From an uncultured Coriobacteriales bacterium (GTDB taxonomy: Bacteria; Actinomycetota; Coriobacteriia; Coriobacteriales; Atopobiaceae), in the NCBI GenBank assembly GCA_946530775.1, contig CAMNAH010000008.1, positions 1-14,738 on the forward strand: a stretch of 14,738 nt of DNA, in the 5' to 3' direction. Both the position numbers and the translations under genes were made by a program. The first letter of the stretch is position 1, and each line of letters opens with the position of its first letter. Positions 1 through 6,495 of this stretch are shown here, one piece after another. The notes under the pieces were generated by a model that did no database searches, had not been told where the DNA came from, and saw only the letters and a program-made list of their open reading frames with translations.

Positions 1-2
1 AG

Positions 3-974
3 GTCAACGACGAGAAGCGCGATCCCTTCGACTTCGCGCTCTGGAAGGCCGCCAAGCCCGGCGAGCCCAGCTGGCCCAGCCCCTGGGGCGAGGGGCGTCC
101 CGGCTGGCACACCGAGTGCTGCGCCATGATCCACCGCTACCTGGGTACCCCCATCGACATCCACGGCGGCGGCTCCGACCTCATCTTCCCGCACCACGAG
201 AACGAGACCGCCCAGGCCATGTGCGCCTGGCACGCGCCGCTTGCCAACGTGTGGATGCACACGGGCATGCTCCGCGTGGAGGGCGACAAGATGTCCAAGA
301 GCCTGGGCAACTTCTACACGCTCAAGGAGGTCCTCGACAAGTACCCGGCCGACGCCGTGCGCCTGCTCATGCTGCAGACCCACTACCGTGCGCCGCTCGA
401 CTTCTCGTTCGAGCGCCTCGACGGCGCCGTGGGCACGCTCGAGCGCCTCACCACCTGCGTCAAGAACCTGCGCTGGGCCTCCGAGAACGCCACCCAGGAC
501 GGCATCCTCACCGACATCGACCGCGCCCTCGGCGCCGCTGTCGACGCCACGCGTGCGGAGTTCATCTCGGCCATGGACGATGACTTCAACTCCGCCGGCG
601 GCCTTGCCGCCATCTTCGGGTTGGTCAGCGCTGCCAACAAGTACCTTGCCGATGCGGGCGACACCATCGCCACCGCGCCCACGCTGCGCGCCGCAGACCT
701 GATCTGCGAGCTCTGCGATGTGCTGGGCATCGTTCTTCCTAAAGCCAACGCTGAAGACGAGCTGCCCGCCGAGCTGATCGACCTTGCCCGCGCGCAGGCC
801 GGCTACGAGGGCGATTCCGCCTCCGAGGCCGCCGACGCCCTGCTCGCCGCCCGTCAGGCCGCCCGTGCCGAGAAGAACTGGGGCGTTGCCGACGCCATCC
901 GCGACGGCATCGCGGCCCTCGGCCTCGTGGTCGAGGACACGGCTTCCGGAGCACGTCTGCGCACCAAGGAATAG
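3..974 (+). CDS. cysS: Cysteinyl-tRNA synthetase, 3' part (5' end outside window)
   Basis: Class I aminoacyl-tRNA synthetase that charges tRNA-Cys with cysteine in the cytosol. The reading frame is open from base 3, so the N-terminal third or so, with the HIGH motif, lies upstream of the window; 323 residues are visible. Seen here: the [10 protein letters not shown] segment (its Cys corresponds to a zinc ligand of the family), the [15 protein letters not shown] segment with further zinc-binding His/Glu, and the KMSKS loop at about 288-302 that stabilises the adenylate. A helical DALR-like anticodon-binding tail follows and the frame ends at TAG 972-974. Any ATG inside this frame, such as the one at 126, is internal. 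rlmB starts 12 bases downstream, consistent with co-transcription, as in the cysS-rlmB-yacP order known from Firmicutes. Identification is secure. Confidence 0.97.
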   Translation, partial: VNDEKRDPFDFALWKAAKPGEPSWPSPWGEGRPGWHTECCAMIHRYLGTPIDIHGGGSDLIFPHHENETAQAMCAWHAPLANVWMHTGMLRVEGDKMSKSLGNFYTLKEVLDKYPADAVRLLMLQTHYRAPLDFSFERLDGAVGTLERLTTCVKNLRWASENATQDGILTDIDRALGAAVDATRAEFISAMDDDFNSAGGLAAIFGLVSAANKYLADAGDTIATAPTLRAADLICELCDVLGIVLPKANAEDELPAELIDLARAQAGYEGDSASEAADALLAARQAARAEKNWGVADAIRDGIAALGLVVEDTASGARLRTKE

Positions 975-986
975 GCGGTTTGCACC

Positions 987-1910
987 ATGGCGAAGAACCA
1001 GTCCCGCACCCCGGGCCGCGACGTGCGCGGCGGCAACGGCAAGCGCGTCAACAAGAACAAGATCGTCCCGCGCAACCTCCCCGATCCGAGCGAGCGCAAG
1101 AAGGATTGGAAGGGCGAGCGCTCCAAGCCCGCACGTCCCAAGAAGCCTGTCGAGAAGCGCAGCGACGCTGCCGCGAGCGACCTCATCGAGGGACGCCGCG
1201 CGGTTGCCGAGGCCATCGAGCTCGGGCTTCCCATCAAGAGCGCCTTCATCACCGACGTCGATGATCGCGATGCCACGCTCAAGCGCCTTGTCGCCGAGCT
1301 CGCAGAGCTCGAGGTGCCCATCGAGCGCGTGACCAAGGCGCGCCTCGATGCGCTCTCGTCCCACGGCGCCCATCAGGGCATCGTGGTGCGCACCCGCCCG
1401 TTCGAATATGCCGCGCTCGGTGACGTTATCCGTGCGGCGGGGGAGGGCGATGCCCTCGTGGTGGTGCTCGATCACGTGACCGATGAGGGCAACTTCGGCG
1501 CCATCGTGCGCTCTGCCGAGGTCGTGGGAGCCGCCGGCGTGGTCATCGCGAATGCCCGTGCCGCACGCGTGGGCGTGGGCGCCTACAAGACGTCCGCCGG
1601 CGCCGTGCTGCACCTGCCCATCGCGCAGGTCTCCAACCTCGCCCGTGCACTCGAGGACCTCAAGAAGGCCGGTTTCTGGGTGTGCGGCGCCAGCGAGCAT
1701 GCCGAGCAGGGCATCTGGGATGCTCCCGTGGAGGGACGTCTCGCCCTGGTCATGGGCTCGGAGGGCGCCGGCATCTCGCAGCTGCTGCTCGAGAAGTGCG
1801 ATTTTCTCGCCAAGCTGCCCCAACAGGGACGTATCGAGTCGCTCAACGTGGCCCAGGCCACCACGGTCTTCTGCTATGAGTGGCTGAGAAGGACGAGCAC
1901 GCATGCCTAA
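987..1910 (+). CDS. rlmB: 23S rRNA (guanosine-2'-O-)-methyltransferase RlmB, SpoU family
   Basis: SAM-dependent SPOUT methyltransferase of the TrmH/RlmB family, which 2'-O-methylates a guanosine of 23S rRNA. The 307-residue product has a basic, low-complexity N-terminal extension (about residues 1-60, rich in Lys, Arg and Pro), a substrate-binding subdomain (about 64-140) opening with LIEGRRAVAEAIE, and the knotted catalytic domain (about 155-305). Family motifs are present: LDHVTDEGNFGAIVRSAE (R175), LALVMGSEGAGIS (E259) and IESLNVAQATTV (N287). Without the extension the length matches usual RlmB (about 245). The ATG at 987 has only a weak upstream ribosome site, so it may depend on translation of cysS. 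The end overlaps the next gene by 8 bases. The family is certain; the exact target nucleotide is inferred. Confidence 0.93.
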   Translation: MAKNQSRTPGRDVRGGNGKRVNKNKIVPRNLPDPSERKKDWKGERSKPARPKKPVEKRSDAAASDLIEGRRAVAEAIELGLPIKSAFITDVDDRDATLKRLVAELAELEVPIERVTKARLDALSSHGAHQGIVVRTRPFEYAALGDVIRAAGEGDALVVVLDHVTDEGNFGAIVRSAEVVGAAGVVIANARAARVGVGAYKTSAGAVLHLPIAQVSNLARALEDLKKAGFWVCGASEHAEQGIWDAPVEGRLALVMGSEGAGISQLLLEKCDFLAKLPQQGRIESLNVAQATTVFCYEWLRRTSTHA

Positions 1911-2439
1911 GCGCCTCGAGCTGTTGGTGGTCGACGGATACAACGTGATCCGCGCCACCGACCGCTATGCCCATCTCATCGACGAGGGGGATGCCGATCC
2001 CTTCCTGCGCGCCCGCGAGGCGCTGCTCGCCGATGTGGCGGCGTTCTCGCAGGGAAGCTACGATCCCGTGGTGGTATTCGACGGCGCGGGCAATCTCTCG
2101 CCCGAGCGGCCCAACCTGCGCTCGGGGAGCGTGCGCGTGATCTTCTCCCAGACCGGCCAGGATGCCGATGAGGTCATAGAGCAGCTCGCCGTCGAGGCGC
2201 GCCATCAAGGGCGCGATACCACGGTCGCCACTTCCGACAATACCGTGCGGGCAACCATAGGCGGCGTGCCCGTGAAGAGCCTCTCGTCGAGCCTCATCTC
2301 GCGCGAGTTCGCATTGGTCGACCATGATGTCGCCGTCGCGGCACTTGACCGCTCGCATCACCACTCCACACTGGGCGATCGTCTTGCCCCAGAGGTGCGC
2401 GCGCGTCTGGAGAGTCTCCGACAGAACAAGATGAAATAG
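1903..2439 (+). CDS. YacP/Rae1-like NYN-domain endoribonuclease
   Basis: Small PIN-like NYN-domain protein of 178 residues, related to Bacillus YacP (Rae1), a ribosome-associated endonuclease that cleaves mRNA in the A site. Acidic residues expected for a metal-dependent nuclease are visible: D11 in LLVVDGYNVIRA, D60 in VVVFDGAGN, D87/D89 in GQDADEVIEQL and D112 in VATSDNTVR. The ATG at 1903 overlaps the rlmB stop by 8 bases and has an AAGGA ribosome site at about 1889-1893, which argues for translational coupling. Position after rlmB is the conserved context for this family. No sigH follows, unlike in Bacillus. The family call is strong. Ribosome-associated cleavage is inferred from the relative, so no symbol is assigned. 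Confidence 0.85.
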   Translation: MPKRLELLVVDGYNVIRATDRYAHLIDEGDADPFLRAREALLADVAAFSQGSYDPVVVFDGAGNLSPERPNLRSGSVRVIFSQTGQDADEVIEQLAVEARHQGRDTTVATSDNTVRATIGGVPVKSLSSSLISREFALVDHDVAVAALDRSHHHSTLGDRLAPEVRARLESLRQNKMK

Positions 2440-2464
2440 TTTTGTATTTACGTAATGTCCTATT

Positions 2465-2480
2465 TTTGTATTTTTACAAA
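2465..2480. repeat. Inverted repeat TTTGTA-N4-TACAAA
   Basis: Perfect 6-base arms separated by TTTT. The left half also occurs at 2441-2449 as TTTGTATTT. It could be a protein-binding site or a weak RNA hairpin after the yacP-like gene. It lacks the GC-rich stem of a standard terminator. Confidence 0.45.
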
Positions 2481-2575
2481 GGTGGGGCATTTTTTCTGAC
2501 CTAAATTCAAGTATTTAACTACCGTTCGCCCTGAAATCATGTCGTTTAGGAATAAAATCAGTCGATATATGCACA

Positions 2576-2589
2576 TTGACATATGTCAG
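2576..2589 (+). promoter_or_regulatory. Candidate Crp/Fnr-type operator overlapping a -35-like TTGACA
   Basis: TTGACATATGTCAG contains the perfect 12-base palindrome TGACATATGTCA (2577-2588). The form TTGAC-N4-GTCAG resembles FNR/FixK-type sites (TTGAY-N4-RTCAA). The first six bases equal the consensus -35 element, so a bound protein would affect promoter access. No good -10 lies at the standard distance (TAATTG at 2597-2602 is 15 bases away), so the promoter itself is uncertain. It lies 68 bases before the Rrf2-type start. The regulator is inferred and none is identified in the window. Confidence 0.4.
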
Positions 2590-2656
2590 ATTGGTCTAAT
2601 TGAGTAGCATACAACGTATGTGTTATTGCAGTTAAGTCTCTTAGCAGGGGGAAGCG

Positions 2657-3097
2657 ATGGAGATCTCGCGCAAAACCGATTACGCATTGCTTATGATTGC
2701 CGAGCTGGTACGCCAGCCAGAGTGCATCCTCTCCGTTCGCGCGGTTGCCGAGGCGAAGGGCATACCGTACTCGTTTGCCCGTGCCATCCAGCACGATCTC
2801 ACACGCGCTGGAGTTGTCGAGAGCGTGCGCGGTGCGCATGGCGGCATGAAGCTCTCCGTCGATCCCACCTTGACCTCCCTGCTCGATATCATCGAGGTTG
2901 TCCAGGGCAAGATTGCCTTCTCCGATTATGAGAACGAACCGGATGGGAGCGACATCTCCACGTTCACCCCTATCTGGGCAAACGCAACGCGCATCATGCG
3001 TGCATACTTCGCTTCGGTCACGCTGGAAGACGCCGTTATCAACGGTCGTATCCCCGTGCCCGTGACAGACTTCCCGCTCACCCCGTCGGCAGGCTAA
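2657..3097 (+). CDS. Rrf2-family transcriptional regulator
   Basis: DNA-binding regulator of 146 residues. It begins with MEISRKTDYALLMIAEL, the characteristic Rrf2 N-terminus, followed by a winged helix (about 8-65) containing AEAKGIPYSFARAIQHDLTR and the wing segment VRGAHGGMKL. The middle has the dimerisation helix start LTSLLDIIEVVQGK. Rrf2 proteins such as IscR, NsrR and RsrR bind iron-sulfur clusters through three Cys near residues 90-106. Here that region contains none, and the only Cys in the protein is about residue 23. It is therefore unlikely to be a classic cluster sensor. The ATG at 2657 has a GGGGGAAG ribosome site about 5-10 bases upstream. The mutY-like gene starts 10 bases after the stop, and rubrerythrin follows, so control of oxidative-stress genes is plausible but unproven. 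Confidence 0.87.
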   Translation: MEISRKTDYALLMIAELVRQPECILSVRAVAEAKGIPYSFARAIQHDLTRAGVVESVRGAHGGMKLSVDPTLTSLLDIIEVVQGKIAFSDYENEPDGSDISTFTPIWANATRIMRAYFASVTLEDAVINGRIPVPVTDFPLTPSAG

Positions 3098-3107
3098 ACT
3101 AGTCTGC
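3095..3107 (+). promoter_or_regulatory. Candidate leaderless -10 element for the mutY-like gene
   Basis: TAAACT at 3095-3100 matches TANNNT and ends exactly 7 bases before the ATG at 3108, so transcription would begin at or next to the start codon. No Shine-Dalgarno sequence precedes that ATG. This matches the leaderless promoter pattern common in actinobacteria. The -10 contains the TAA stop of the Rrf2 gene. The -35 (TTCCCG at 3071-3076, 18-base spacer) is poor. Inference from spacing only. Confidence 0.35.
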
Positions 3108-3977
3108 ATGGATGTGCATGAACCTACAATCCAGCTGAGCTCCTTTGCCGAGAAGGTCGTCGGACAGGGCCGCGCGCTCTACCGCGACCTGCCATGGCGC
3201 AACACGCGCGATCCATATGCCATCTGGCTCTCTGAGGTCATGCTCCAGCAAACCCAGGTGAGCCGTGTAGACGGGCGCTGGCAACGCTGGCTTTCGCGGT
3301 TTCCCACCGTCGATGCGCTTGCCGCGGCGAGCACGGCTGATGTGCTCGAGGAGTGGCAGGGCATGGGCTATAACCGCCGTGCGCTCGCCCTGCTCCGCGC
3401 TGCGCAGGAGGTCTCTGCCGCGGGCGGGGTGTTTCCCGAGGATGAGGCCGCGCTGCGCGCGCTTCCGGGCATAGGACCCGCCACGGCTGCGGGCATCCGC
3501 GCGTTCTCGTTCAACCGCCATGCGGTCTATCTCGAGACCAACGTGCGCGCGGTATTTCTCCACGAGCTCTTCCCCAACGAGGAGGATGTGCCCGACCGCG
3601 AGCTCATCCCGCTGGTGGATGCGACCTGCCCGCCAGATGGGGGAGACCACCTTACCGATCCGCGTAGCTGGTATTATGCGCTTCTCGACTACGGCGCCTA
3701 CCTCAAGAAGACGCTGCCCAACCCTTCGCGCCGCTCGCGCACCCATGTGCGCCAGTCGCGGTTCGAGGGGTCGAACCGCCAAAAACGCGCGGCGCTCGTG
3801 CGCGTGCTGCTCGAGCGCAGGGAGGGCATCTCCACCGAGGAGCTCGCAGCCGAGCTCAGCCGTCAGGAGGTTCTCGCCGGACGCGATGCGCTCTCGTCAG
3901 ATGAGGTTTCCGCGATTGTGGAGCAGCTTGAGAAAGAGGGATTCTGCACGGCCGAGAACGGTTTGTGGCGTGCGTGA
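3108..3977 (+). CDS. MutY-like HhH-GPD DNA glycosylase lacking the 4Fe-4S cysteines
   Basis: Base-excision-repair glycosylase of the A/G-mismatch (MutY) lineage, 289 residues. Seen: LPWRNTRDPYAIWLSEVMLQ with the MutY-type catalytic Glu (E43), QQTQV, the helix-hairpin-helix LPGIGPATAAG (119-129), and VYLETNVRAV, where the usual catalytic Asp of MutY (LDGNV) is replaced by E143. After DYGAYLKK (about 194-201) typical MutY has a Cys-X6-Cys-X2-Cys-X5-Cys iron-sulfur loop. Here that stretch is a basic segment of Arg, Ser and Lys without any cysteine. The Nudix-like 8-oxoG recognition domain is absent. The C-terminal 65 residues look like a small winged helix (STEELAAELSR, VEQLEKEGFCT). There is no ribosome site before the ATG, so a leaderless message is possible. 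Function as an adenine glycosylase is likely but substrate choice is uncertain. Confidence 0.82.
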   Translation: MDVHEPTIQLSSFAEKVVGQGRALYRDLPWRNTRDPYAIWLSEVMLQQTQVSRVDGRWQRWLSRFPTVDALAAASTADVLEEWQGMGYNRRALALLRAAQEVSAAGGVFPEDEAALRALPGIGPATAAGIRAFSFNRHAVYLETNVRAVFLHELFPNEEDVPDRELIPLVDATCPPDGGDHLTDPRSWYYALLDYGAYLKKTLPNPSRRSRTHVRQSRFEGSNRQKRAALVRVLLERREGISTEELAAELSRQEVLAGRDALSSDEVSAIVEQLEKEGFCTAENGLWRA

Positions 3978-3983
3978 ATACGG

Positions 3984-3989
3984 TAGTAT
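3984..3989 (+). promoter_or_regulatory. Candidate -10 element of the rubrerythrin promoter
   Basis: TAGTAT, 4 of 6 matches to TATAAT, would place the start site near 3996. A -35 is weak (TTTGTG at 3962-3967, 16-base spacer, inside the end of the mutY-like gene). Called from position and composition only. Confidence 0.35.
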
Positions 3990-3995
3990 AGAGTC

Positions 3996-4014
3996 GTGAC
4001 TTAGGGGAAGTCAC
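3996..4014 (+). promoter_or_regulatory. Perfect inverted repeat in the rubrerythrin leader
   Basis: GTGACTT-AGGGG-AAGTCAC has perfect 7-base arms and a 5-base loop. It lies just downstream of the -10-like TAGTAT (3984-3989), so it would sit at about +1 to +19 of the rubrerythrin message. It may be an operator, or a hairpin protecting the 5' end. The true ribosome site (AGGAG, about 4026-4030) is outside the stem. Confidence 0.5.
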
Positions 4015-4037
4015 CCCAACAGACGAGAGGAGAATCC

Positions 4038-4583
4038 ATGGCAGTCGATTTCGAGAACTCCCAGACGAAGAAGAACCTCGAGTTCGCTTTCGCGGGCGAG
4101 TCCCAGGCAACCAACAAGTACGCCTACTATGCGAGCAAGGCCAAGAAGGAAGGCTATGTCCAGATCTCCGATATCTTCACCGAGACCTCGGGCAACGAGC
4201 GCGAGCATGCCAAGCTCTGGTTCAAGTACCTGCACGGCGGCGAGGTGCCTGACACCCTGACCAACCTGCTCGACGCCGCCGCTGGCGAGAACGAGGAGTG
4301 GACCTCCATGTACGCCGGCTTCGCCGCCACCGCCAAGGAGGAGGGCTTCACCGAGATCGCCGCCAAGTTCACCATGGTCGGCAACATCGAGAAGGCTCAT
4401 GAGGAGCGCTATCGCAAGCTCGCCGAGCATGTCGAGGCCGGCGACGTCTTCACCCGCGAGGGCGTGAAGGTGTGGAAGTGCCTCAACTGCGGTCACCTGC
4501 ATGTGGGCGCCACCGCTCCCAAGGTGTGCCCGGTCTGCAACCATCCGCAGAGCTACTTCGAGGAGCAGGCGCTCAACTACTAA
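4038..4583 (+). CDS. rbr: Rubrerythrin
   Basis: Cytosolic non-haem iron peroxidase that reduces hydrogen peroxide to water in anaerobes and microaerophiles, with electrons from rubredoxin or a reductase. The 181-residue product has the standard layout. A ferritin-like four-helix domain carries the di-iron ligands: E21 in [14 protein letters not shown]54 and H57 in [10 protein letters not shown], then Glu residues in AGENEEW, AKEEGF and [10 protein letters not shown]-terminal rubredoxin-like iron site follows, with C148/C151 (KCLNCGHLH) and C164/C167 (CPVCNHP). The ATG at 4038 follows an AGGAG ribosome site with about 7 bases spacing. A leader hairpin lies upstream and a strong terminator downstream, so it can be its own transcription unit. 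This suggests an oxygen-sensitive host. The call is certain. Confidence 0.97.
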   Translation: MAVDFENSQTKKNLEFAFAGESQATNKYAYYASKAKKEGYVQISDIFTETSGNEREHAKLWFKYLHGGEVPDTLTNLLDAAAGENEEWTSMYAGFAATAKEEGFTEIAAKFTMVGNIEKAHEERYRKLAEHVEAGDVFTREGVKVWKCLNCGHLHVGATAPKVCPVCNHPQSYFEEQALNY

Positions 4584-4607
4584 GCGCCTCTGCCCTATGG
4601 CGACTGT

Positions 4608-4636
4608 CGGCCCCGCCCTGCGCGGGGCCGTTTTTT
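4608..4636 (+). terminator. Rho-independent terminator after rubrerythrin
   Basis: Perfect 9-base stem CGGCCCCGC / GCGGGGCCG around a 5-base loop, followed by six T residues (4631-4636). It lies 25 bases after the rubrerythrin stop. There is no T tract on the minus strand, so it serves only plus-strand transcription. Confidence 0.93.
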
Positions 4637-4694
4637 ATGGCGTGCCGCTCGTGCGCGATCCTGCATTCCGACGTTCTTCTCGGCTTGTGCAGGG

Positions 4695-4739
4695 CTGCTC
4701 CGTTCGCGAACGGTGTACTCCGTTTACGAACGGTGCAGG
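4695..4739. repeat. 45-bp dyad-rich repeat, copy 1
   Basis: It starts CTGCTCCG and ends GGTGCAGG. It contains the perfect 14-base palindrome CCGTTCGCGAACGG (4700-4713) and a degenerate second dyad, CCGTTTACGAACGG (4720-4733), exactly 20 bases further on. The outer ends also pair (CTGCTCCGTTCG with CGAACGGTGCAG, one mismatch), so the unit could fold as one long or two short hairpins. Copy 2 begins 61 bases later. Confidence 0.7.
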
Positions 4740-4755
4740 TTATGGGCAGGATTAT

Positions 4756-4800
4756 CTGCTCCGTTCGCGAACGGTGTACTCCGATCGTAAACGGAGCAGG
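4756..4800. repeat. 45-bp dyad-rich repeat, copy 2
   Basis: Same length as copy 1, identical over the first 28 bases and 38 of 45 overall. The palindrome CCGTTCGCGAACGG recurs at 4761-4774. The right half differs, yet its end (AACGGAGCAG) pairs perfectly over 10 bases with the unit start CTGCTCCGTT. The fold is thus kept while the sequence changes, which suggests that structure or dyad symmetry matters. Confidence 0.7.
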
Positions 4801-4808
4801 CGCTCTCT

Positions 4809-4832
4809 ACCGAGTTGCCAACCGAGTTGCCA
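4809..4832. repeat. Tandem 12-bp duplication
   Basis: ACCGAGTTGCCA occurs twice back to back (4809-4820 and 4821-4832), 7 bases from the stop of the amidohydrolase gene. It is probably a slippage duplication. No function is evident. Confidence 0.6.
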
Positions 4833-4839
4833 GGCCGGC

Positions 4840-6486
4840 CTACGCCTCAAAGACGATGCGTCCGCCCACGATGGTCATGAGCACCTCGGTCGAGAGGATC
4901 TGCTCGGGGTCGACGGGCTTCTCGGGCGAACCCACGATATCGTGCGAGAGCACGCAGATATCGGCGAGCTTGCCCACCTCGAGCGTGCCGAGCTCGTGCT
5001 CGCGTCCGCAGGCGTAGGCGGAACCGTACGTATAGGCGCGCACCGCATCGGCCGCCGAGATGCACTCGTGCACGAGCCAACCCTCAGCAGGCTCGCGCGT
5101 CACCGCATCGCGGCGCGTTACGGCGTCGTAGAGGACGTTCCGGCTGTTGATGTCGACCACGGGCGAGTCGGTGCCAAACGAGAAGGGCACGCCGAGGCGA
5201 ACGTAGCTTGCGAACGGCCACATGAGCTGGACGCGCTTCTCGCCCAGGTCGCGGTAGTACTGCGGGGGATCCTGCGTGAGGTGCGGCGGCTGCACGTTGG
5301 CGCACACGTCGAGGCCGGCGAGGCGCTCCACGTCGCCCGGTGCGAATCCCTCGAGGTGCTCGAGGCCGTTATGGCCATGCGCGAGCTTGCCGTTCACGCG
5401 CTCGGACTCCTCGAAGATATCCATCGCCTCGCGGATGGCGCGGTCGCCGATGGTGTGGATGCGCACCGAGAAGCCCTCGGCGTTGGCTCCGAGCACGATG
5501 CGGCGCATGAGCTCGGCGTCGGTGTTGGGGCGCCCGCAGTCGCCGGGGAAGTAGGGGTTCTCGTATTCGTCGAGCAGCCAGGCGGTGTGCGTGGACGAGA
5601 CGCCGTCGAAGAACTGCTTCAAGCCGCCCAGACGCACATACGCGTTGCCCTCAAGGCGGTCGCGCACCTCGCGAGCGCGCGTGAGGTCCTCGAGCGCGGT
5701 GGGGTAGAGGCTCATGCGCACCGTGAGCGATCCCTCGTCGTAGAGCCGCTCGTAGAGGCGGTCGCGCACCAGATCCTCGATGCCGGGTAGCGCCATGAGG
5801 GCCATGTCGCAGACGCTCGTGATGCCCTGCGCATTGAGCTCGCGGATGAAGGAGCGTGCGGCTTCAAGGTACTCGTCATCGGAGAGTCCCGCCATGGTGA
5901 CGGGCGTGAGCGCCATGGCAGCGGTTTCCTGGATAAGGCCCGTGAGCTCGCCGTTCTCATCCTTCGCATAGATGCCGCCAGCGGGAGGGATGCTGTCTTT
6001 GGTGAGGCCGAGCTTCTCGAGGCCTGCAGAGTTGACCCACAGGTTGTGGCAGTCGCCCGACTGCAGCACCACGGGGCGGTCGGGCCAGCGCGCATCGAGC
6101 ACATCCTTGGTGGGAAGCGAGATATCCTCCCAGGCGCCCTGGCGCCATCCGTAGCCGATCATGAACTCATCGCGCGGGCGGGCGTCCGCAACGGCTGCGA
6201 GCGAATCGGCGCACTCCTCGCGCGAGGCGCCCTCGCAGAACACCGCGAAGCGCGAGTGGCCGATGGCCGAGCTCGTGAAATGCAGGTGCGAGTCGTGGAA
6301 GCCCGGGCATACGAACGCATCGCCCAGGTCGAGCACACGGGTTTCGGGGCCTATGAGGGCCTCGATCTGCTCGAAGGAGCCCACGGCGCAGATCTTGTCG
6401 CCCGAGATGGCAACGGCACCCGGGGAACTGGCGTTGCTGGCGGAGGTGAACAGGCACGTGCTTTTGAGTACCAGATCTGCCGCCAT
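4840..6486 (-). CDS. YtcJ-like amidohydrolase (Amidohydro_3 family)
   Basis: Metal-dependent amidohydrolase of 548 residues, relatives of which hydrolyse cyclic amides or N-acyl compounds; the substrate is unknown. A small beta-sandwich at the N-terminus (about 1-60) is completed by the C-terminal segment (about 495-548). The TIM barrel between them carries the metal-site motifs: GFHDSHLHF with H67/H69, a Lys in LGGLKQFFDG (K290, usual carbamylated position), H344 in VRIHTIGDRA, H378 in GLEHLEG and D440 in GTDSPVV. There is no signal peptide, so it is cytosolic. Its ATG follows a perfect AGGAGG (6492-6497) that overlaps the stop codon of the STAS-kinase gene, so it is translated as the last gene of the five-gene operon. 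Its role there is not obvious. It may process a small molecule linked to the adjacent kinase. Confidence 0.88.
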   Translation of the reverse strand: MAADLVLKSTCLFTSASNASSPGAVAISGDKICAVGSFEQIEALIGPETRVLDLGDAFVCPGFHDSHLHFTSSAIGHSRFAVFCEGASREECADSLAAVADARPRDEFMIGYGWRQGAWEDISLPTKDVLDARWPDRPVVLQSGDCHNLWVNSAGLEKLGLTKDSIPPAGGIYAKDENGELTGLIQETAAMALTPVTMAGLSDDEYLEAARSFIRELNAQGITSVCDMALMALPGIEDLVRDRLYERLYDEGSLTVRMSLYPTALEDLTRAREVRDRLEGNAYVRLGGLKQFFDGVSSTHTAWLLDEYENPYFPGDCGRPNTDAELMRRIVLGANAEGFSVRIHTIGDRAIREAMDIFEESERVNGKLAHGHNGLEHLEGFAPGDVERLAGLDVCANVQPPHLTQDPPQYYRDLGEKRVQLMWPFASYVRLGVPFSFGTDSPVVDINSRNVLYDAVTRRDAVTREPAEGWLVHECISAADAVRAYTYGSAYACGREHELGTLEVGKLADICVLSHDIVGSPEKPVDPEQILSTEVLMTIVGGRIVFEA

Positions 6487-6495
6487 GCGAGCCTC

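Larger units (their letters stand above)
2440..2656. other. AT-rich intergenic region with several dyads
   Basis: This 217-base gap is far more AT-rich than the surrounding genes. It holds a TTACGTAA palindrome (2448-2455), a TTTGTA/TACAAA inverted repeat (2465-2480), two copies of TTTGTATTT 24 bases apart (2441 and 2465), a TGACATATGTCA palindrome (2577-2588) and a CATAC/GTATG dyad (2608-2620). No GC-rich intrinsic terminator for the upstream operon is evident. No convincing small ORF or RNA gene was seen. It probably carries the promoter and control sites of the Rrf2-type gene that follows. Confidence 0.6.

Noticed and set aside
2440..2500. Intrinsic terminator after the yacP-like gene
   Set aside because: T-rich stretches and a weak AT dyad exist, but no GC-rich stem leads into a T run.
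4700..4774. LexA/SOS box
   Set aside because: The Gram-positive box is GAAC-N4-GTTC. Here the half-sites are in the opposite order (GTTC-GC-GAAC), and the site lies between convergent 3' ends.
4695..4800. CRISPR array
   Set aside because: There are only two imperfect units with a 16-base gap, the repeats are internally palindromic, and no cas genes are present.
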